Shown one piece after another: positions 50,436 to 59,229 of a stretch of 64,000 bases of DNA. The position numbers were made by a program, and so were the translations under genes. The notes below the pieces were generated by a model. That model was not told the DNA's origin. It worked only from the letters and a program-made list of their open reading frames with translations, and searched no databases. Numbering within the stretch: position 1 is the stretch's first letter; each line of letters begins with the position of its first letter. The DNA lies in the NCBI RefSeq assembly GCF_013410035.1, contig NZ_JACCBW010000002.1, positions 310,001 through 374,000 of the forward strand, given 5' to 3'. This stretch comes from Nocardioides cavernae. Lineage in GTDB: Bacteria; Actinomycetota; Actinomycetes; Propionibacteriales; Nocardioidaceae.

Positions 50436-50457
50436 TTGTTGGCAGTCACTGACACAA
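50436..50457. promoter_or_regulatory. candidate TetR operator before the MFS gene
   Basis: The dyad CAGT-C-ACTG (50443-50451) is perfect and is flanked by TTGT (50436-50439) and ACAA (50454-50457), an approximately symmetric 22 bp site. It lies in the divergent gap between the TetR gene and the exporter. CACAAT at 50453-50458 could be the exporter -10. Binding would shut both promoters. Confidence 0.5.
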
Positions 50458-50497
50458 TTCGACGACCGCCGAACGAGACGACAGGAACCACCGCGCA

Positions 50498-51949
50498 GTG
50501 ACGACGACCGCCCCTCCCCTGACCAGCGACCTCGACGGGTCCCGCACCGGAGGCCACGGACGACTGGTGGCGCTCCTCGTCGCCTCGGCCTTCGTGGTGA
50601 TCCTCAACGAGACGATCATGAGCGTCGCGCTGCCCGACCTGATGCGCGAGTTCGCGGTCGAGGCGACGACGGCGCAGTGGCTGACCACCGCGTTCCTCCT
50701 CACCATGGCCGTCGTCATCCCGGTCACCGGCTGGCTGCTCACCCGCTTCCCGCTGCGGGCGGTCTTCGTCGCGGCGATGGCCTCGTTCAGCCTCGGCACG
50801 CTCGTGGCGGCGACGGCGCCGGTCTTCCCGCTGCTCGTCACCGGCCGCGTCGTGCAGGCCGTCGGCACGGCGCTGATGATGCCGCTGCTGATCACCACCA
50901 TCCTCAACGTCGTCGACGAGGACCGCCGCGGACAGATGATGGGCACGATCTCCATCGTCATCTCGGTGGCGCCGGCGATCGGCCCGACCGTGTCCGGCCT
51001 CGTGCTCGACCAGCTGTCGTGGCGGTGGATGTTCTGGATCGTGCTGCCGATCGCGCTCCTGTCCCTCGCCCTCGGCTCGGCCTGGGTGCGCAACGTGACC
51101 GAGCCCCGCGACGTGCCCGTCGACGTGGTCTCCGTCGTGCTGTCGGCGCTGGCCTTCGGCGGGCTGATCTACGGCCTCAGCAGCATCGGCGAGAGCGCGT
51201 CGGGTCACACCCCGGTCCCGGTCTGGGTGCCGCTCGTGCTCGGCGCGCTGGCCCTCGTCGCGTTCGTCACCCGCCAGCTCCGGCTCGGCGACCGGGCCCT
51301 GCTCGACCTGCGCGCGTTCCGCGTGCGCACCTTCACCGTCGCGGTGCTGCTGGTCGGCGTCAGCATGATGGCGCTCTTCGGCACCCTCATCCTGCTGCCG
51401 CTCTACCTCCAGAACGTCCTCGGCCTCTCCGTCCTCAACACCGGCCTCCTGCTCCTGCCCGGCGGTCTCACCATGGGCCTGCTCGCGCCCGTCGTCGGTC
51501 GCGTGTTCGACCGGGTCGGCCCGCGCCCCCTCGTCGCGCCCGGGGCCGCGATCGTCAGCGCCGCGCTGTGGGGCATGACGACGTACGACGTCGGCACGGG
51601 CCAGGCCACCGTCGTCGGGCTGCACGTGCTGATGAGCGTCGGGCTGGCGCTGATGTTCACCCCGCTGATGACCTCGGCGCTGGGCTCGCTGCCGCCGCTG
51701 CTCTACTCCCACGGCAGCGCGATCGTCTCCACGCTCCAGCAGGTCGCCGGTGCTGCCGGCACCGCGCTGTTCGTCACCGTCATGACGCGGGTGAGCGTCG
51801 CCCGCTCCGAGGACGGCGTCGCCCTCGTCGACGCGACCGCGGCCGGCATCCACGCCGCGCTCATGTACGGCGGCGCGATCTCCGCGGTCGCCGTGCTCGT
51901 CGCCCTGCTCGTACGCCGTCCCGTGGCAGCGCCTGCGCCCACGACCTGA
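50498..51949 (+). CDS. MFS transporter, DHA2 (EmrB/QacA) family
   Basis: A 483-residue exporter with about 14 hydrophobic segments. Motifs are LNETIMSVALPDLMREF in helix 1, the loop GWLLTRFPLRAVF, RVVQAVGTALMMP in helix 4, and GPTVSGLVLDQLSWRWMFWI with motif C (APAIGPTVSG), as in drug:H+ antiporters. The mirrored C-terminal half has GRVFDRVGPRPLV. Divergent control by a TetR protein suggests export of a toxic compound. GTG 50498 has a weak AGGA upstream. Confidence 0.92.
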   Translation: MTTTAPPLTSDLDGSRTGGHGRLVALLVASAFVVILNETIMSVALPDLMREFAVEATTAQWLTTAFLLTMAVVIPVTGWLLTRFPLRAVFVAAMASFSLGTLVAATAPVFPLLVTGRVVQAVGTALMMPLLITTILNVVDEDRRGQMMGTISIVISVAPAIGPTVSGLVLDQLSWRWMFWIVLPIALLSLALGSAWVRNVTEPRDVPVDVVSVVLSALAFGGLIYGLSSIGESASGHTPVPVWVPLVLGALALVAFVTRQLRLGDRALLDLRAFRVRTFTVAVLLVGVSMMALFGTLILLPLYLQNVLGLSVLNTGLLLLPGGLTMGLLAPVVGRVFDRVGPRPLVAPGAAIVSAALWGMTTYDVGTGQATVVGLHVLMSVGLALMFTPLMTSALGSLPPLLYSHGSAIVSTLQQVAGAAGTALFVTVMTRVSVARSEDGVALVDATAAGIHAALMYGGAISAVAVLVALLVRRPVAAPAPTT

Positions 51950-51967
51950 CCCTGCGAGGCTGTGCCC

Positions 51968-53572
51968 ATGCCGGACACCGTCTTCACCCACGCCCGCATC
52001 TTCGACGGCTTCCGCTACCTCGGCGAGGTGGGTGACGTGCTCGTGCGCGACGGCCGGGTGGTGTCGCTCGGCGGGTCGGACCGCACGCCCGGCGCGGAGG
52101 TCGTCGACTGCGGCGGCACGCTGCTGCTCCCGGGCTTCACCGACGCCCACGTCCACCCGGTGCAGGGCGGGCTCGAGCGGCTGACCTGCGACCTGAGCGA
52201 CCTACCGATCGACCGCGCGGCCTACCTCGCGCACGTGGGTGCGTACGCCGCGGCGCACCCGGACCTCGCCTGGGTGCAGGGCGGCGGCTGGGCGATGGCG
52301 GCGTTCCCCGGCGGCCTCCCGACCGCGGCCGACCTCGACACCGTCGTCGTGGACCGGCCCGCCGCACTGGTCAACCGCGACCACCACGGCATGTGGGTCA
52401 ACACCCGGGCGCTGGCCGCCGCCGGGATCACCCGCGACACCCCGGACCCGGCCGACGGGCGGATCGAGCGCGACCCGGCGGGGGAGCCGACCGGCGTGCT
52501 GCACGAGGGTGCGATGGACCTGGTGCTGTCGGTGATGCCGGTGGCGGGCCCCGACGAGCTGTACGCCGGCCTGCTCGAGGGACAGCGCCACCTGCTCTCG
52601 ATGGGCGTCACCGGCTGGCAGGACGCGATCGTCGGGGCGTACGCCGGGATGCAGGACACCGGTCCGACCTACCGTCGCGCCGCCGAGAACGGCGACCTCG
52701 TCGCGTCCGTCGTCGGCGCGCTGTGGTGGGAGCGCGAGCGCGGGCTGGAGCAGCTGCCCGAGCTCGTCGAGAAGCGCGAGGCCTACTCCCACGGGCGGTT
52801 CCGGGCCACGTCGGTCAAGATCATGCAGGACGGCGTCGCCGAGAACGGGACCGCGGCGCTCGTCGAGCCCTACCTCGACCGGTGCGGCCACGCGACGTCG
52901 AACTCGGGTCTCTCCTTCGTCTCCCCGGCCGTCCTGCCGGACATCGTCGCGGCCCTCGACGCGGAGGGCTTCCAGGTCCACTTCCACGGCCTCGGGGACC
53001 GGGGCGTGCGCGAGGCGCTCGACGCGCTCGTCGGCACCGAGCCGCTGCGCCGGCACCAGGTGGCGCACCTCCAGCTGGTCCATCCCGACGACGTGCCGCG
53101 CTTCGCCGAGCTCCAGGTCGTGGCCAACATCCAGGCGCTCTGGGCCTGCTACGACGAGCAGATGGTCGACCTCACCATCCCGTTCCTCGGCGAGGAGCGG
53201 GCCGCGCGGCAGTACCCCTTCGGCGACCTGCGCCGCGCCGGCGCCCGCCTGGTCGCCGGCAGCGACTGGCCCGTCAGCACCCCGAACCCCCTCGAGGCGG
53301 TCCACGTCGCGGTGCACCGGATGGCGTACGGGGAGCCCGGGCCTGCCGGGAGCGAGCCGTTCCTCCCCGATCAGGCGCTGTCGCTGGAGGTGGCCCTCGC
53401 GGCGTACACCTCCGGGTCCGCCTGGGTGTGCCACCGCGACGACGCGGGGATGGTCAAGCCGGGCGCCGTCGCGGACCTCGTGCTGCTGGACCGCGACCCC
53501 TTCGACGAGCCGGACGGGATCGGGGCGGCGCGGGTGGAGCGGGTATGGATCGACGGGACCGGGATCCTCTGA
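51968..53572 (+). CDS. amidohydrolase family protein (Amidohydro_3, YtcJ-like)
   Basis: A 534-residue metal-dependent hydrolase with the composite domain at both ends and a TIM barrel between. GFTDAHVHP gives the HxH metal ligands, H-F-HGLGDRGVREAL and HLQLVHPDDVP contain further His ligands, and GSDWPVSTPNP gives the last Asp. The NHRDHHGMWVN-type segment is typical of the YtcJ/LAF3 group. Substrates are unknown in the family; amide or imide hydrolysis is likely. GAGG precedes ATG 51968. It follows the MFS gene by 18 bp, perhaps co-transcribed. Confidence 0.88.
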   Translation: MPDTVFTHARIFDGFRYLGEVGDVLVRDGRVVSLGGSDRTPGAEVVDCGGTLLLPGFTDAHVHPVQGGLERLTCDLSDLPIDRAAYLAHVGAYAAAHPDLAWVQGGGWAMAAFPGGLPTAADLDTVVVDRPAALVNRDHHGMWVNTRALAAAGITRDTPDPADGRIERDPAGEPTGVLHEGAMDLVLSVMPVAGPDELYAGLLEGQRHLLSMGVTGWQDAIVGAYAGMQDTGPTYRRAAENGDLVASVVGALWWERERGLEQLPELVEKREAYSHGRFRATSVKIMQDGVAENGTAALVEPYLDRCGHATSNSGLSFVSPAVLPDIVAALDAEGFQVHFHGLGDRGVREALDALVGTEPLRRHQVAHLQLVHPDDVPRFAELQVVANIQALWACYDEQMVDLTIPFLGEERAARQYPFGDLRRAGARLVAGSDWPVSTPNPLEAVHVAVHRMAYGEPGPAGSEPFLPDQALSLEVALAAYTSGSAWVCHRDDAGMVKPGAVADLVLLDRDPFDEPDGIGAARVERVWIDGTGIL

Positions 53573-53581
53573 CCCGCAGCC

Positions 53582-54832
53582 TCACTGCACGAAGCGGAAG
53601 AGCGGGCTCGTCGGCTCCACCAGCTCCACCCGGAGCGCGGAGTCGGCCATGCGACGCATCAGCGGCGCGTAGTCCTCACGCCGCTGGAGCTCGACGCCGA
53701 CGAGGGCGGGGCCGGTCTCGCGGTTGGAGCGCTTGACGTACTCGAAGAGGGTGATGTCGTCGTCGGGGCCGAGCACCTCGTCGAGGAAGCGCCGCAGGGC
53801 GCCCGGCTCCTGGGGGAAGTCGACGAGGAAGTAGTGCTTGAGGCCCTCGTGGACCAGCGCCCGCTCGACCACCTCGGCATAGCGGCTGACGTCGTTGTTG
53901 CCGCCCGACAGCACGCACACGACGGTCGAGCCGGGGGCCAGGCCGAGCGGTGCGGAGAGGCGCAGCGCGGCCGGGGCGAGGGCGCCTGCGGGCTCGGCGA
54001 TGATCCCGTCGGACTGGTAGAGGTCGAGCATCTCGACGCAGACGAGCCCCTCGGGCACGGCGAGCATCGTGGGCCGGCCGCGGTCGGCGGCGGCGTACGT
54101 CTCGCTGCCGACCCGCCGCACGGCGGCACCGTCGATGAAGCCGTCGAGGTCGGGCAGGTCGACGGGACCGCCGGCGTCGAGCGCCGCGGCCATCGAGGCC
54201 GCGCCGGCCGGCTCGGCGGCGAGCACGCGGGTGCCGGGGGACCGCTCGGCCAGGAGGGCGAGCACGCCGGCGAGCAGCCCGCCGCCGCCGACGGGGACGA
54301 CGATCGCGTCCGGAGTCGCCGGCAGCTGGTCGAGCACCTCCGCCGCGACGGTGCCCTGCCCGGCGATGGTGCGCACGTCGTCGAAGGCCGGGACCGGGGT
54401 GGCGCCGCTGGAGAGGGCGTACGCGTGGGACAGGGCGGCCGCGTCGTCGTAGGTGTCGCCGTCGACGACGACGTCGACGAACTGCCCGCCCAGCGCGGCG
54501 ATCCGCTCGCGCTTCTGCCGCGGCGTCGTGCGGGGCAGGTGGATGCGGGCGCGGACGCCGGTGCGCGAGCAGGCGAAGGCGACGCCCTGCGCGTGGTTGC
54601 CGGCGCTCGCGCAGGTGACGCCGGCGGACCGCTCCGCCTTTGAGAGCTGCACGACGAGGTTGTAGGCGCCGCGGGCCTTGTAGGAGCGGACGTCCTGGAG
54701 GTCCTCGCGCTTGAGCCAGACGTCGAGCCCGGTGAGCGCGGACAGCCGCGGCGAGCGGTGCAGGGGCGTACGCCCCACGACGCCCTCGAGGCGACCTGCG
54801 GCCGCCTCCACGTCCTGCGCGGTCACTGACAT
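53582..54832 (-). CDS. ilvA: threonine ammonia-lyase (threonine deaminase)
   Basis: A 416-residue PLP enzyme that makes 2-oxobutanoate for isoleucine. The Schiff-base lysine is K52 in VRSYKARGAYN, SAGNHAQGVAF binds the phosphate end of the substrate, and VGGGGLLAGV holds the cofactor phosphate. A C-terminal ACT-like regulatory part (about 330-416) has a single copy (KHYFLVDFPQEPGALRRFL), the short form that is often allosterically inhibited by isoleucine. CAGGCT seven bases before the ATG suggests leaderless transcription. It is 13 bp from the divergent-pair LysR gene on the same strand. Confidence 0.92.
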   Translation of the reverse strand: MSVTAQDVEAAAGRLEGVVGRTPLHRSPRLSALTGLDVWLKREDLQDVRSYKARGAYNLVVQLSKAERSAGVTCASAGNHAQGVAFACSRTGVRARIHLPRTTPRQKRERIAALGGQFVDVVVDGDTYDDAAALSHAYALSSGATPVPAFDDVRTIAGQGTVAAEVLDQLPATPDAIVVPVGGGGLLAGVLALLAERSPGTRVLAAEPAGAASMAAALDAGGPVDLPDLDGFIDGAAVRRVGSETYAAADRGRPTMLAVPEGLVCVEMLDLYQSDGIIAEPAGALAPAALRLSAPLGLAPGSTVVCVLSGGNNDVSRYAEVVERALVHEGLKHYFLVDFPQEPGALRRFLDEVLGPDDDITLFEYVKRSNRETGPALVGVELQRREDYAPLMRRMADSALRVELVEPTSPLFRFVQ

Positions 54833-54845
54833 GGGACCCAGCCTG

Positions 54846-55736
54846 TCAGTTCGTGCGGAGAGCCTCGACCACGGCCCGCACCGCGGGCGACTCGGCCATC
54901 GACGCGCGGTGCACGACCGTGATCTCGCGCGACGGCACGGGCCGGTGGGCGGCGACGGCCACGACGTCGGGGGGCAGTGCGGAGCGTCCGAGCCGGGGGA
55001 CGAGGGCGATCCCGAGGCCGGCGCCGACGAGGGCGAGATGGGAGTCGAACTCCATCGCCACGTGGGCGATGCGCGGCGCGCGTCCCGTGCCGTCGTACAT
55101 CCGCAGCAGCCACTGCCGGCAGATCGACCCCTCGGGAGTGGCCACCCACGGCTCGTCGACGAGGTCGCGGGGCGAGACCCGCGTACGCCCGGCGAGGCGG
55201 TGGCCCCGCGGCACGACCACGTCCGCGACGTCGCGGGCGATGGTCACGCTGACGAGGTGGTCGGGGAGGTGGAGCGGCACGTCGCCCCACTGGTGCACGA
55301 TGCCGAGGTCCTGCTGCCCGGCTGCCACCAGGTCGACGGTGTCCCACGGCTCGCGCTCGGTCAGCGTCAGCGAGAGCTCCGGGTGCTGGTCGAGGAGGTC
55401 GCGCACGGCCCCGGCGACCAGGCCGCGCATCGCGGTGGAGAACGCCGCCACGCGGAGCCGGCCGGTGACCCGGGCGGCGTCGCGCTGGAGCCCCGACTCG
55501 ATCTCCTCGAGCTCGGTCAGCAGCCGGGCACCGTCGTCGACCAGGCGCCTCCCGTGCGCGGTGAGCATCACCCCGCGGCCCACCCGCTCGAGGAGCGCGA
55601 CGCCGGTCTGCTTCTCCAGGCGCTTGACCTGCTGCGACACCGCGCTCGGGGTGAAGCCGAGGGAGTCGGCCGCGCCGACCACGCTTCCGCAGGTGTCGAC
55701 GGCCCGCAGGCTGGTGAGGGCGGCGAGGTCGATCAT
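54846..55736 (-). CDS. LysR-family transcriptional regulator
   Basis: A 296-residue regulator. The winged HTH at residues 1-60 has ADSLGFTPSAVSQQVKRLEKQTGVALLERVG, and the effector domain covers about 90-290. It probably controls the divergent EamA transporter, the classical LysR arrangement. TAGCAT (55743-55748 on the complement) lies six bases before ATG 55736, so the message would be leaderless. The start codon lies within an eight-base arm of an inverted repeat shared with the transporter. Confidence 0.92.
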   Translation of the reverse strand: MIDLAALTSLRAVDTCGSVVGAADSLGFTPSAVSQQVKRLEKQTGVALLERVGRGVMLTAHGRRLVDDGARLLTELEEIESGLQRDAARVTGRLRVAAFSTAMRGLVAGAVRDLLDQHPELSLTLTEREPWDTVDLVAAGQQDLGIVHQWGDVPLHLPDHLVSVTIARDVADVVVPRGHRLAGRTRVSPRDLVDEPWVATPEGSICRQWLLRMYDGTGRAPRIAHVAMEFDSHLALVGAGLGIALVPRLGRSALPPDVVAVAAHRPVPSREITVVHRASMAESPAVRAVVEALRTN

Positions 55737-55785
55737 GAAGCGATGCTACGCGATGAGGTATAAAAGGATTCGCTGGTGCTTCATG
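55734..55785. promoter_or_regulatory. inverted repeat across the lysR/eamA divergent gap
   Basis: CATGAAGC (55734-55741) and GCTTCATG (55778-55785) are perfect complements 36 bp apart. The left arm contains the lysR start codon and the right arm an in-frame ATG of the transporter. Between them are TAGCAT (complement), a -10 for lysR, and TATAAA (55759-55764), a strong -10 for the transporter. A LysR dimer pair bound to both arms would cover both promoters. Confidence 0.55.
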
Positions 55786-55809
55786 GTTCTCCAGTCGCAG
55801 ACTGGGCGG

Positions 55810-56745
55810 GTGAACCTGCGCGACTCCCTCCTCGCTGCCCTCGTCGCCACGATCTGGGGCTTCAACTTCGTGGTCATCGACTGGGGCATGGACGACGTGC
55901 CCCCGCTGCTCTTCGTGGCCATCCGGTTCACCGCGGTCGTCCTGCCGGCCATCCTCCTCGTCCCGCGCCCCGACGCGCCGTGGCGGACCATCGCCGCGAT
56001 CGGGGTGTTCATGTCGCTGGGGCAGTTCGCCTTCCTCTACCTCGCGATGGCCGCCGGCATGCCGCCCGGCCTGGCGGCCCTGGTGCTGCAGGCGCAGGTG
56101 GTCTTCACGATCGTCATCGCGGCCGGGGCGCTGCGCGAGGTCCCGACCCCCGTGCAGGTCGGTGGCGTCGTCATCGGCACGGCCGGGCTGGTCGTGGTCG
56201 GGCTGGGACGGGGCGGCCATGTCCCGCTGGCCGCCCTGGTGCTGTGCCTGGCGGGCGCACTGTCGTGGGGCGTCGGCAACGTCGTGGCCCGCGCGGCCAG
56301 GGTGCCGGGCGGCCTGTCGCTGACGGTGTGGTCGGCCCTCGTCGTCCCCGTACCGCTCCTGGTGCTGTCGCTCGTCGTCGACGGTCCCGGCGCGGTGACG
56401 GCCGCGCTGTCCGGCTTCTCCTGGCAGGCGGCGGTGTCGACCCTCTACACCGCCGGGCTCGCCTCGCTCGTCGGCTACGGCATCTTCAACGGCCTGCTCG
56501 TGCGCTGGCCGTCGAGCGCGGTCGTCCCGTGGGTGCTGCTCGCCCCCGTCGTCGCGATGGCCTCGGCGTGGGCCCTGCTCGGCCAGCGCCCCAACGCCGC
56601 CGAGCTGGGTGGCGGTGCGTTGCTGCTCGCGGGCGTGCTCGTGGCGCTGCGGCCGGCCCGGACCGCCACACGTGTCCGCGAAGCTGCCCTCGAACCGGTC
56701 CCGGAGAGGCAACGTGTCGGACACGTGTCCGGGGTCGGGCGCTAG
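55810..56745 (+). CDS. EamA/DMT-family transporter
   Basis: A 311-residue membrane protein with ten hydrophobic segments in two EamA repeats. IWGFNFVVIDWGMDDVPPLLFVAIRF opens the first half and WGVGNVVARAARVPGG the second, as in YdcZ/RhaT-like metabolite exporters. Such proteins export amino acids or other small molecules. GTG 55810 gives the usual N terminus and follows CAGACT by six bases; ATG 55783 is an upstream alternative. It is divergent from a LysR gene, its likely regulator. Confidence 0.85.
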   Translation: MNLRDSLLAALVATIWGFNFVVIDWGMDDVPPLLFVAIRFTAVVLPAILLVPRPDAPWRTIAAIGVFMSLGQFAFLYLAMAAGMPPGLAALVLQAQVVFTIVIAAGALREVPTPVQVGGVVIGTAGLVVVGLGRGGHVPLAALVLCLAGALSWGVGNVVARAARVPGGLSLTVWSALVVPVPLLVLSLVVDGPGAVTAALSGFSWQAAVSTLYTAGLASLVGYGIFNGLLVRWPSSAVVPWVLLAPVVAMASAWALLGQRPNAAELGGGALLLAGVLVALRPARTATRVREAALEPVPERQRVGHVSGVGR

Positions 56746-56748
56746 CGT
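56719..56748 (+). promoter_or_regulatory. GGACACGTGTCC palindrome and -10 box before the HAD gene
   Basis: A perfect 12 bp palindrome lies at 56719-56730, overlapping a second dyad GTGTCGGACAC (56714-56724). It occupies the -35 region of TAGCGT (56743-56748), which lies seven bases before ATG 56756. An operator for a repressor would fit this position, but the site is also inside the end of the transporter gene. Confidence 0.4.
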
Positions 56749-56755
56749 CAGGCGC

Positions 56756-57406
56756 ATGACCTCTCGCCTCGCCGCGGTCCTGTGGGACATGGACGGCACC
56801 CTCATCGACAGCGAGCCGATCTGGATCGCGCAGCAGTTCGTCCTGGCCGAGCGGCACGGCGGCTCCTGGTCGCAGGAGCAGGGACTGGCACTCGTGGGGT
56901 CCGACATGCACGACACCGCGGTCGCGATGCAGGCGGCGGGGGTCGACCTCGAGGAGACCGAGCTCGTGGCGACGCTGGAGCGGGCGGTGATCGACTCCCT
57001 GCGCGACGACGTGCCGTGGCGTCCCGGGGCACGGGAGCTGATGGCCGCGCTGCACGCGGAGGGCGTCCCGCAGGCCATCGCCACGACCTCGTCCCACGAG
57101 ATGGCCGCACTCGTCGCCGCGGCCGCGCCCGCGGGCTCGATCGGCGTGGTCGTCGGGGCGGAGGACGTGACGCGGACCAAGCCCTCGCCCGAGCCGTACC
57201 TCCGCGCGGCGGAGCTCCTGGGGGTGGCGGCCACCGACTGCGTGGCGGTGGAGGACTCGGCCAACGGCCTGCGGTCGGCCGTCGCGTCCGGCACGGCAGC
57301 CCTCGCGGTGCCCAACGACGCGGCGCTGCCGGAGGACGGCGACTTCACGACGTGGCCGACGCTCGCCGGCCGCACGGTCGACGACCTCCGCGCACTGCTG
57401 GGCTGA
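56756..57406 (+). CDS. HAD-superfamily hydrolase (beta-phosphoglucomutase-like)
   Basis: A 216-residue phosphatase or mutase. The nucleophile motif WDMDGTLIDSEP is at the N terminus, a cap domain helix set follows, motif II is IATTSSHEM, and motif IV VEDSANGLRSAVASG. It belongs to subfamily IA with a C1 cap, like YcjU/GS1-type phosphatases. The substrate is a phosphorylated metabolite, not further identifiable. The ATG is seven bases after TAGCGT. Downstream gene starts 90 bp later. Confidence 0.88.
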   Translation: MTSRLAAVLWDMDGTLIDSEPIWIAQQFVLAERHGGSWSQEQGLALVGSDMHDTAVAMQAAGVDLEETELVATLERAVIDSLRDDVPWRPGARELMAALHAEGVPQAIATTSSHEMAALVAAAAPAGSIGVVVGAEDVTRTKPSPEPYLRAAELLGVAATDCVAVEDSANGLRSAVASGTAALAVPNDAALPEDGDFTTWPTLAGRTVDDLRALLG

Positions 57407-57496
57407 GCCGCGCGACGAGGCGGCCGGGACCAGCGGCCAGCCCCGCGGCACCTCAGGCGGAGGTGCGCGACCACCGCCGCTTCCTAGCGTCGGAGC

Positions 57497-58051
57497 GTGG
57501 ACAAGATCGCCAACACCCTCCTCCTCGCGGTGACCCTCGTCGCCTCCGGCGTCGCCGCCTTCGCCTGCGACGTGCCCGGCGGCGGGGACGGGATCCTGCG
57601 ACCGGCGGGGGAGCGTACGCCGGTGCAGGAGGCGGCCCGTCAGCTCGGCGAGGGGCTGCACGACAACGCCGCCATCGAGCGGCTCGACCCCGACCTCTTC
57701 GACGCGGTGCTCCGCGCCGCAGACGACGCGGAGGCCGACGGGGTGGACCTCCGCATCACCAGCGGGTGGCGGAGCAGGGCCCACCAGGAGCGGCTCTACG
57801 AAGAGGCCCTGGTGACGTACGGCAGCGCGGAGGAGGCGAGCCGGTGGGTCGCCTCCCCGGAGTCCTCGGCCCACGTCACCGGGGACGCGGTGGACATCGG
57901 CCCCACCGACGGCGCGATCTGGATGGGCCAGCACGGCGCGGCGTACGGCCTGTGCCAGACGTTCGCCAACGAGATCTGGCACTTCGAGCTGATGACCACC
58001 CCCGGTGGCCGGTGCCCACGGATGCTGCCGGACGGCAGCGCGGAGCGCTGA
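57497..58051 (+). CDS. D-alanyl-D-alanine carboxypeptidase, VanY family
   Basis: A 184-residue zinc peptidase. An N-terminal hydrophobic segment (about residues 5-24) ends in AAFAC, which is not a good lipobox, so it is secreted or tethered. The metal motif is SSAHVTGDAVDIG with H126 and D133, and H162 lies in EIWHFEL. VanY-type enzymes trim the last D-Ala of the peptidoglycan stem peptide. No vancomycin-resistance genes are nearby, so a cell-wall maintenance role is more likely. TAGCGT lies six bases before GTG 57497. Confidence 0.88.
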   Translation: MDKIANTLLLAVTLVASGVAAFACDVPGGGDGILRPAGERTPVQEAARQLGEGLHDNAAIERLDPDLFDAVLRAADDAEADGVDLRITSGWRSRAHQERLYEEALVTYGSAEEASRWVASPESSAHVTGDAVDIGPTDGAIWMGQHGAAYGLCQTFANEIWHFELMTTPGGRCPRMLPDGSAER

Positions 58052-58079
58052 GGCGCGGGCGACGGCTAGCCTCGACGGC

Positions 58080-58559
58080 ATGGCCCCCCGCATCGCGACG
58101 AACACCTCCGTCGGGCTCGACGAGCTGCTCGACTTCGTACGCCCGCGCCACCGCATGCTGCTGATCACGCGTCGCGCGGACGGCACCCCGCAGGCCTCGC
58201 CGGTGACGGGCGGCGTCGACGACGGTGGTCGCATCGTCGTCGCGACCTACCCCCAGCGCGCCAAGACGCGGAACGCCCGCCGGCGCCCCGAGGTCTCGGT
58301 CGTGGTGCTCTCCGACGAGTGGGACGACGCCTGGGTGCAGGTCGACGGCGACTGCGAGGTGCTCGACGCGACCGAGGGCGAGGAGGTGCTGGACGGCTTC
58401 GTGGAGTACTTCCGCACCATCGCCGGCGAGCACCCCGACTGGGACGAGTACCGCAGCGCGATGGTCGAGCAGGGCAAGTCCCTGCTGCGGATCACCCCGA
58501 CCCGCTGGGGGACCGTGTCGACCGGCGGCTTCCCGCCGGAGGTCGCCGAGCGCGCCTGA
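58080..58559 (+). CDS. PPOX-class flavin/F420-binding protein
   Basis: A 159-residue split-barrel protein of the pyridoxamine-phosphate-oxidase-like class. RRADGTPQASPVTGGV and KTRNARRRPEVSVVVLSDEWDDAWVQVDG are the typical barrel elements. Relatives in actinobacteria use F420 or FMN to reduce or oxidise small substrates. Cofactor choice cannot be told here. TAGCCT lies seven bases before ATG 58080, so it is probably leaderless. Confidence 0.85.
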   Translation: MAPRIATNTSVGLDELLDFVRPRHRMLLITRRADGTPQASPVTGGVDDGGRIVVATYPQRAKTRNARRRPEVSVVVLSDEWDDAWVQVDGDCEVLDATEGEEVLDGFVEYFRTIAGEHPDWDEYRSAMVEQGKSLLRITPTRWGTVSTGGFPPEVAERA

Positions 58560-58590
58560 GGGTTTCGGGCCGGCTGTCACGATGACTGGC

Positions 58591-59178
58591 ATGCCGACCA
58601 CCACGAAGGAGCCCGCCTGGGGGACGGCGGCCCTGCTCACCGGCGGCTTCGTGCTGGTGCTGTGGGTCCTGGAGGTCGTCGACGCGGCGACCGGCAACCC
58701 GCTCGACTCCTACGGCGTTCGGCCGCGGACCGAGGACGGCCTCGTCGGCATCCTGCTCGCCCCGGTCCTGCACTTCGGCTTCGACCACCTCGTCAGCAAC
58801 ACCGTCCCGGTGCTGGTCCTCGGCTTCCTCACCCTGATGACGGGGGTCGCGCGCGGGCTCGCAGCGACCGCGATCATCTGGGTCGTCGGGGGCCTCGGGG
58901 TGTGGCTTTTCGCCCAGCCCGGCAGCGTCCACGCCGGCGCCTCGATCCTGATCTTCGGATGGATCGTCTTCCTGGTCGTCCGCGGCTTCCTCAACCGCAA
59001 CACCCTCGAGATCCTCATCGGCGTGGCGGTGTTCCTCCTCTACAGCAGCGTGCTGCTCGGAGTCCTCCCCGGCCAGCCCGGCGTCTCGTGGCAGGGGCAC
59101 CTCTTCGGCGCGCTCGGCGGCTTCCTCGCCGCCCGGACGCTCACCACGCGGCGCGGTGAGGCGAGTGTCACGTACTGA
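58591..59178 (+). CDS. rhomboid-family intramembrane serine protease
   Basis: A 195-residue membrane protein with six hydrophobic segments. The catalytic Ser is S118 in HAGASILIFG, the catalytic His H170 in WQGHLFGALGG, and the stabilising H66 and N70 in HFGFDHLVSN. It should cleave membrane protein substrates within the bilayer. CACGAT lies seven bases before ATG 58591; an in-frame ATG at 58582 overlaps that box. No substrate gene is suggested by context. Confidence 0.9.
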   Translation: MPTTTKEPAWGTAALLTGGFVLVLWVLEVVDAATGNPLDSYGVRPRTEDGLVGILLAPVLHFGFDHLVSNTVPVLVLGFLTLMTGVARGLAATAIIWVVGGLGVWLFAQPGSVHAGASILIFGWIVFLVVRGFLNRNTLEILIGVAVFLLYSSVLLGVLPGQPGVSWQGHLFGALGGFLAARTLTTRRGEASVTY

Positions 59179-59229
59179 TCGGTAACGAACGCCGGACGCG
59201 GGCGAGGCCGACCTCCTAGCGTGCCGGGC

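Noticed and set aside
57497..58051. Part of a vancomycin-resistance cluster
   Set aside because: Only a VanY-type carboxypeptidase is present; no vanH, vanA, vanX or vanRS-like genes adjoin.
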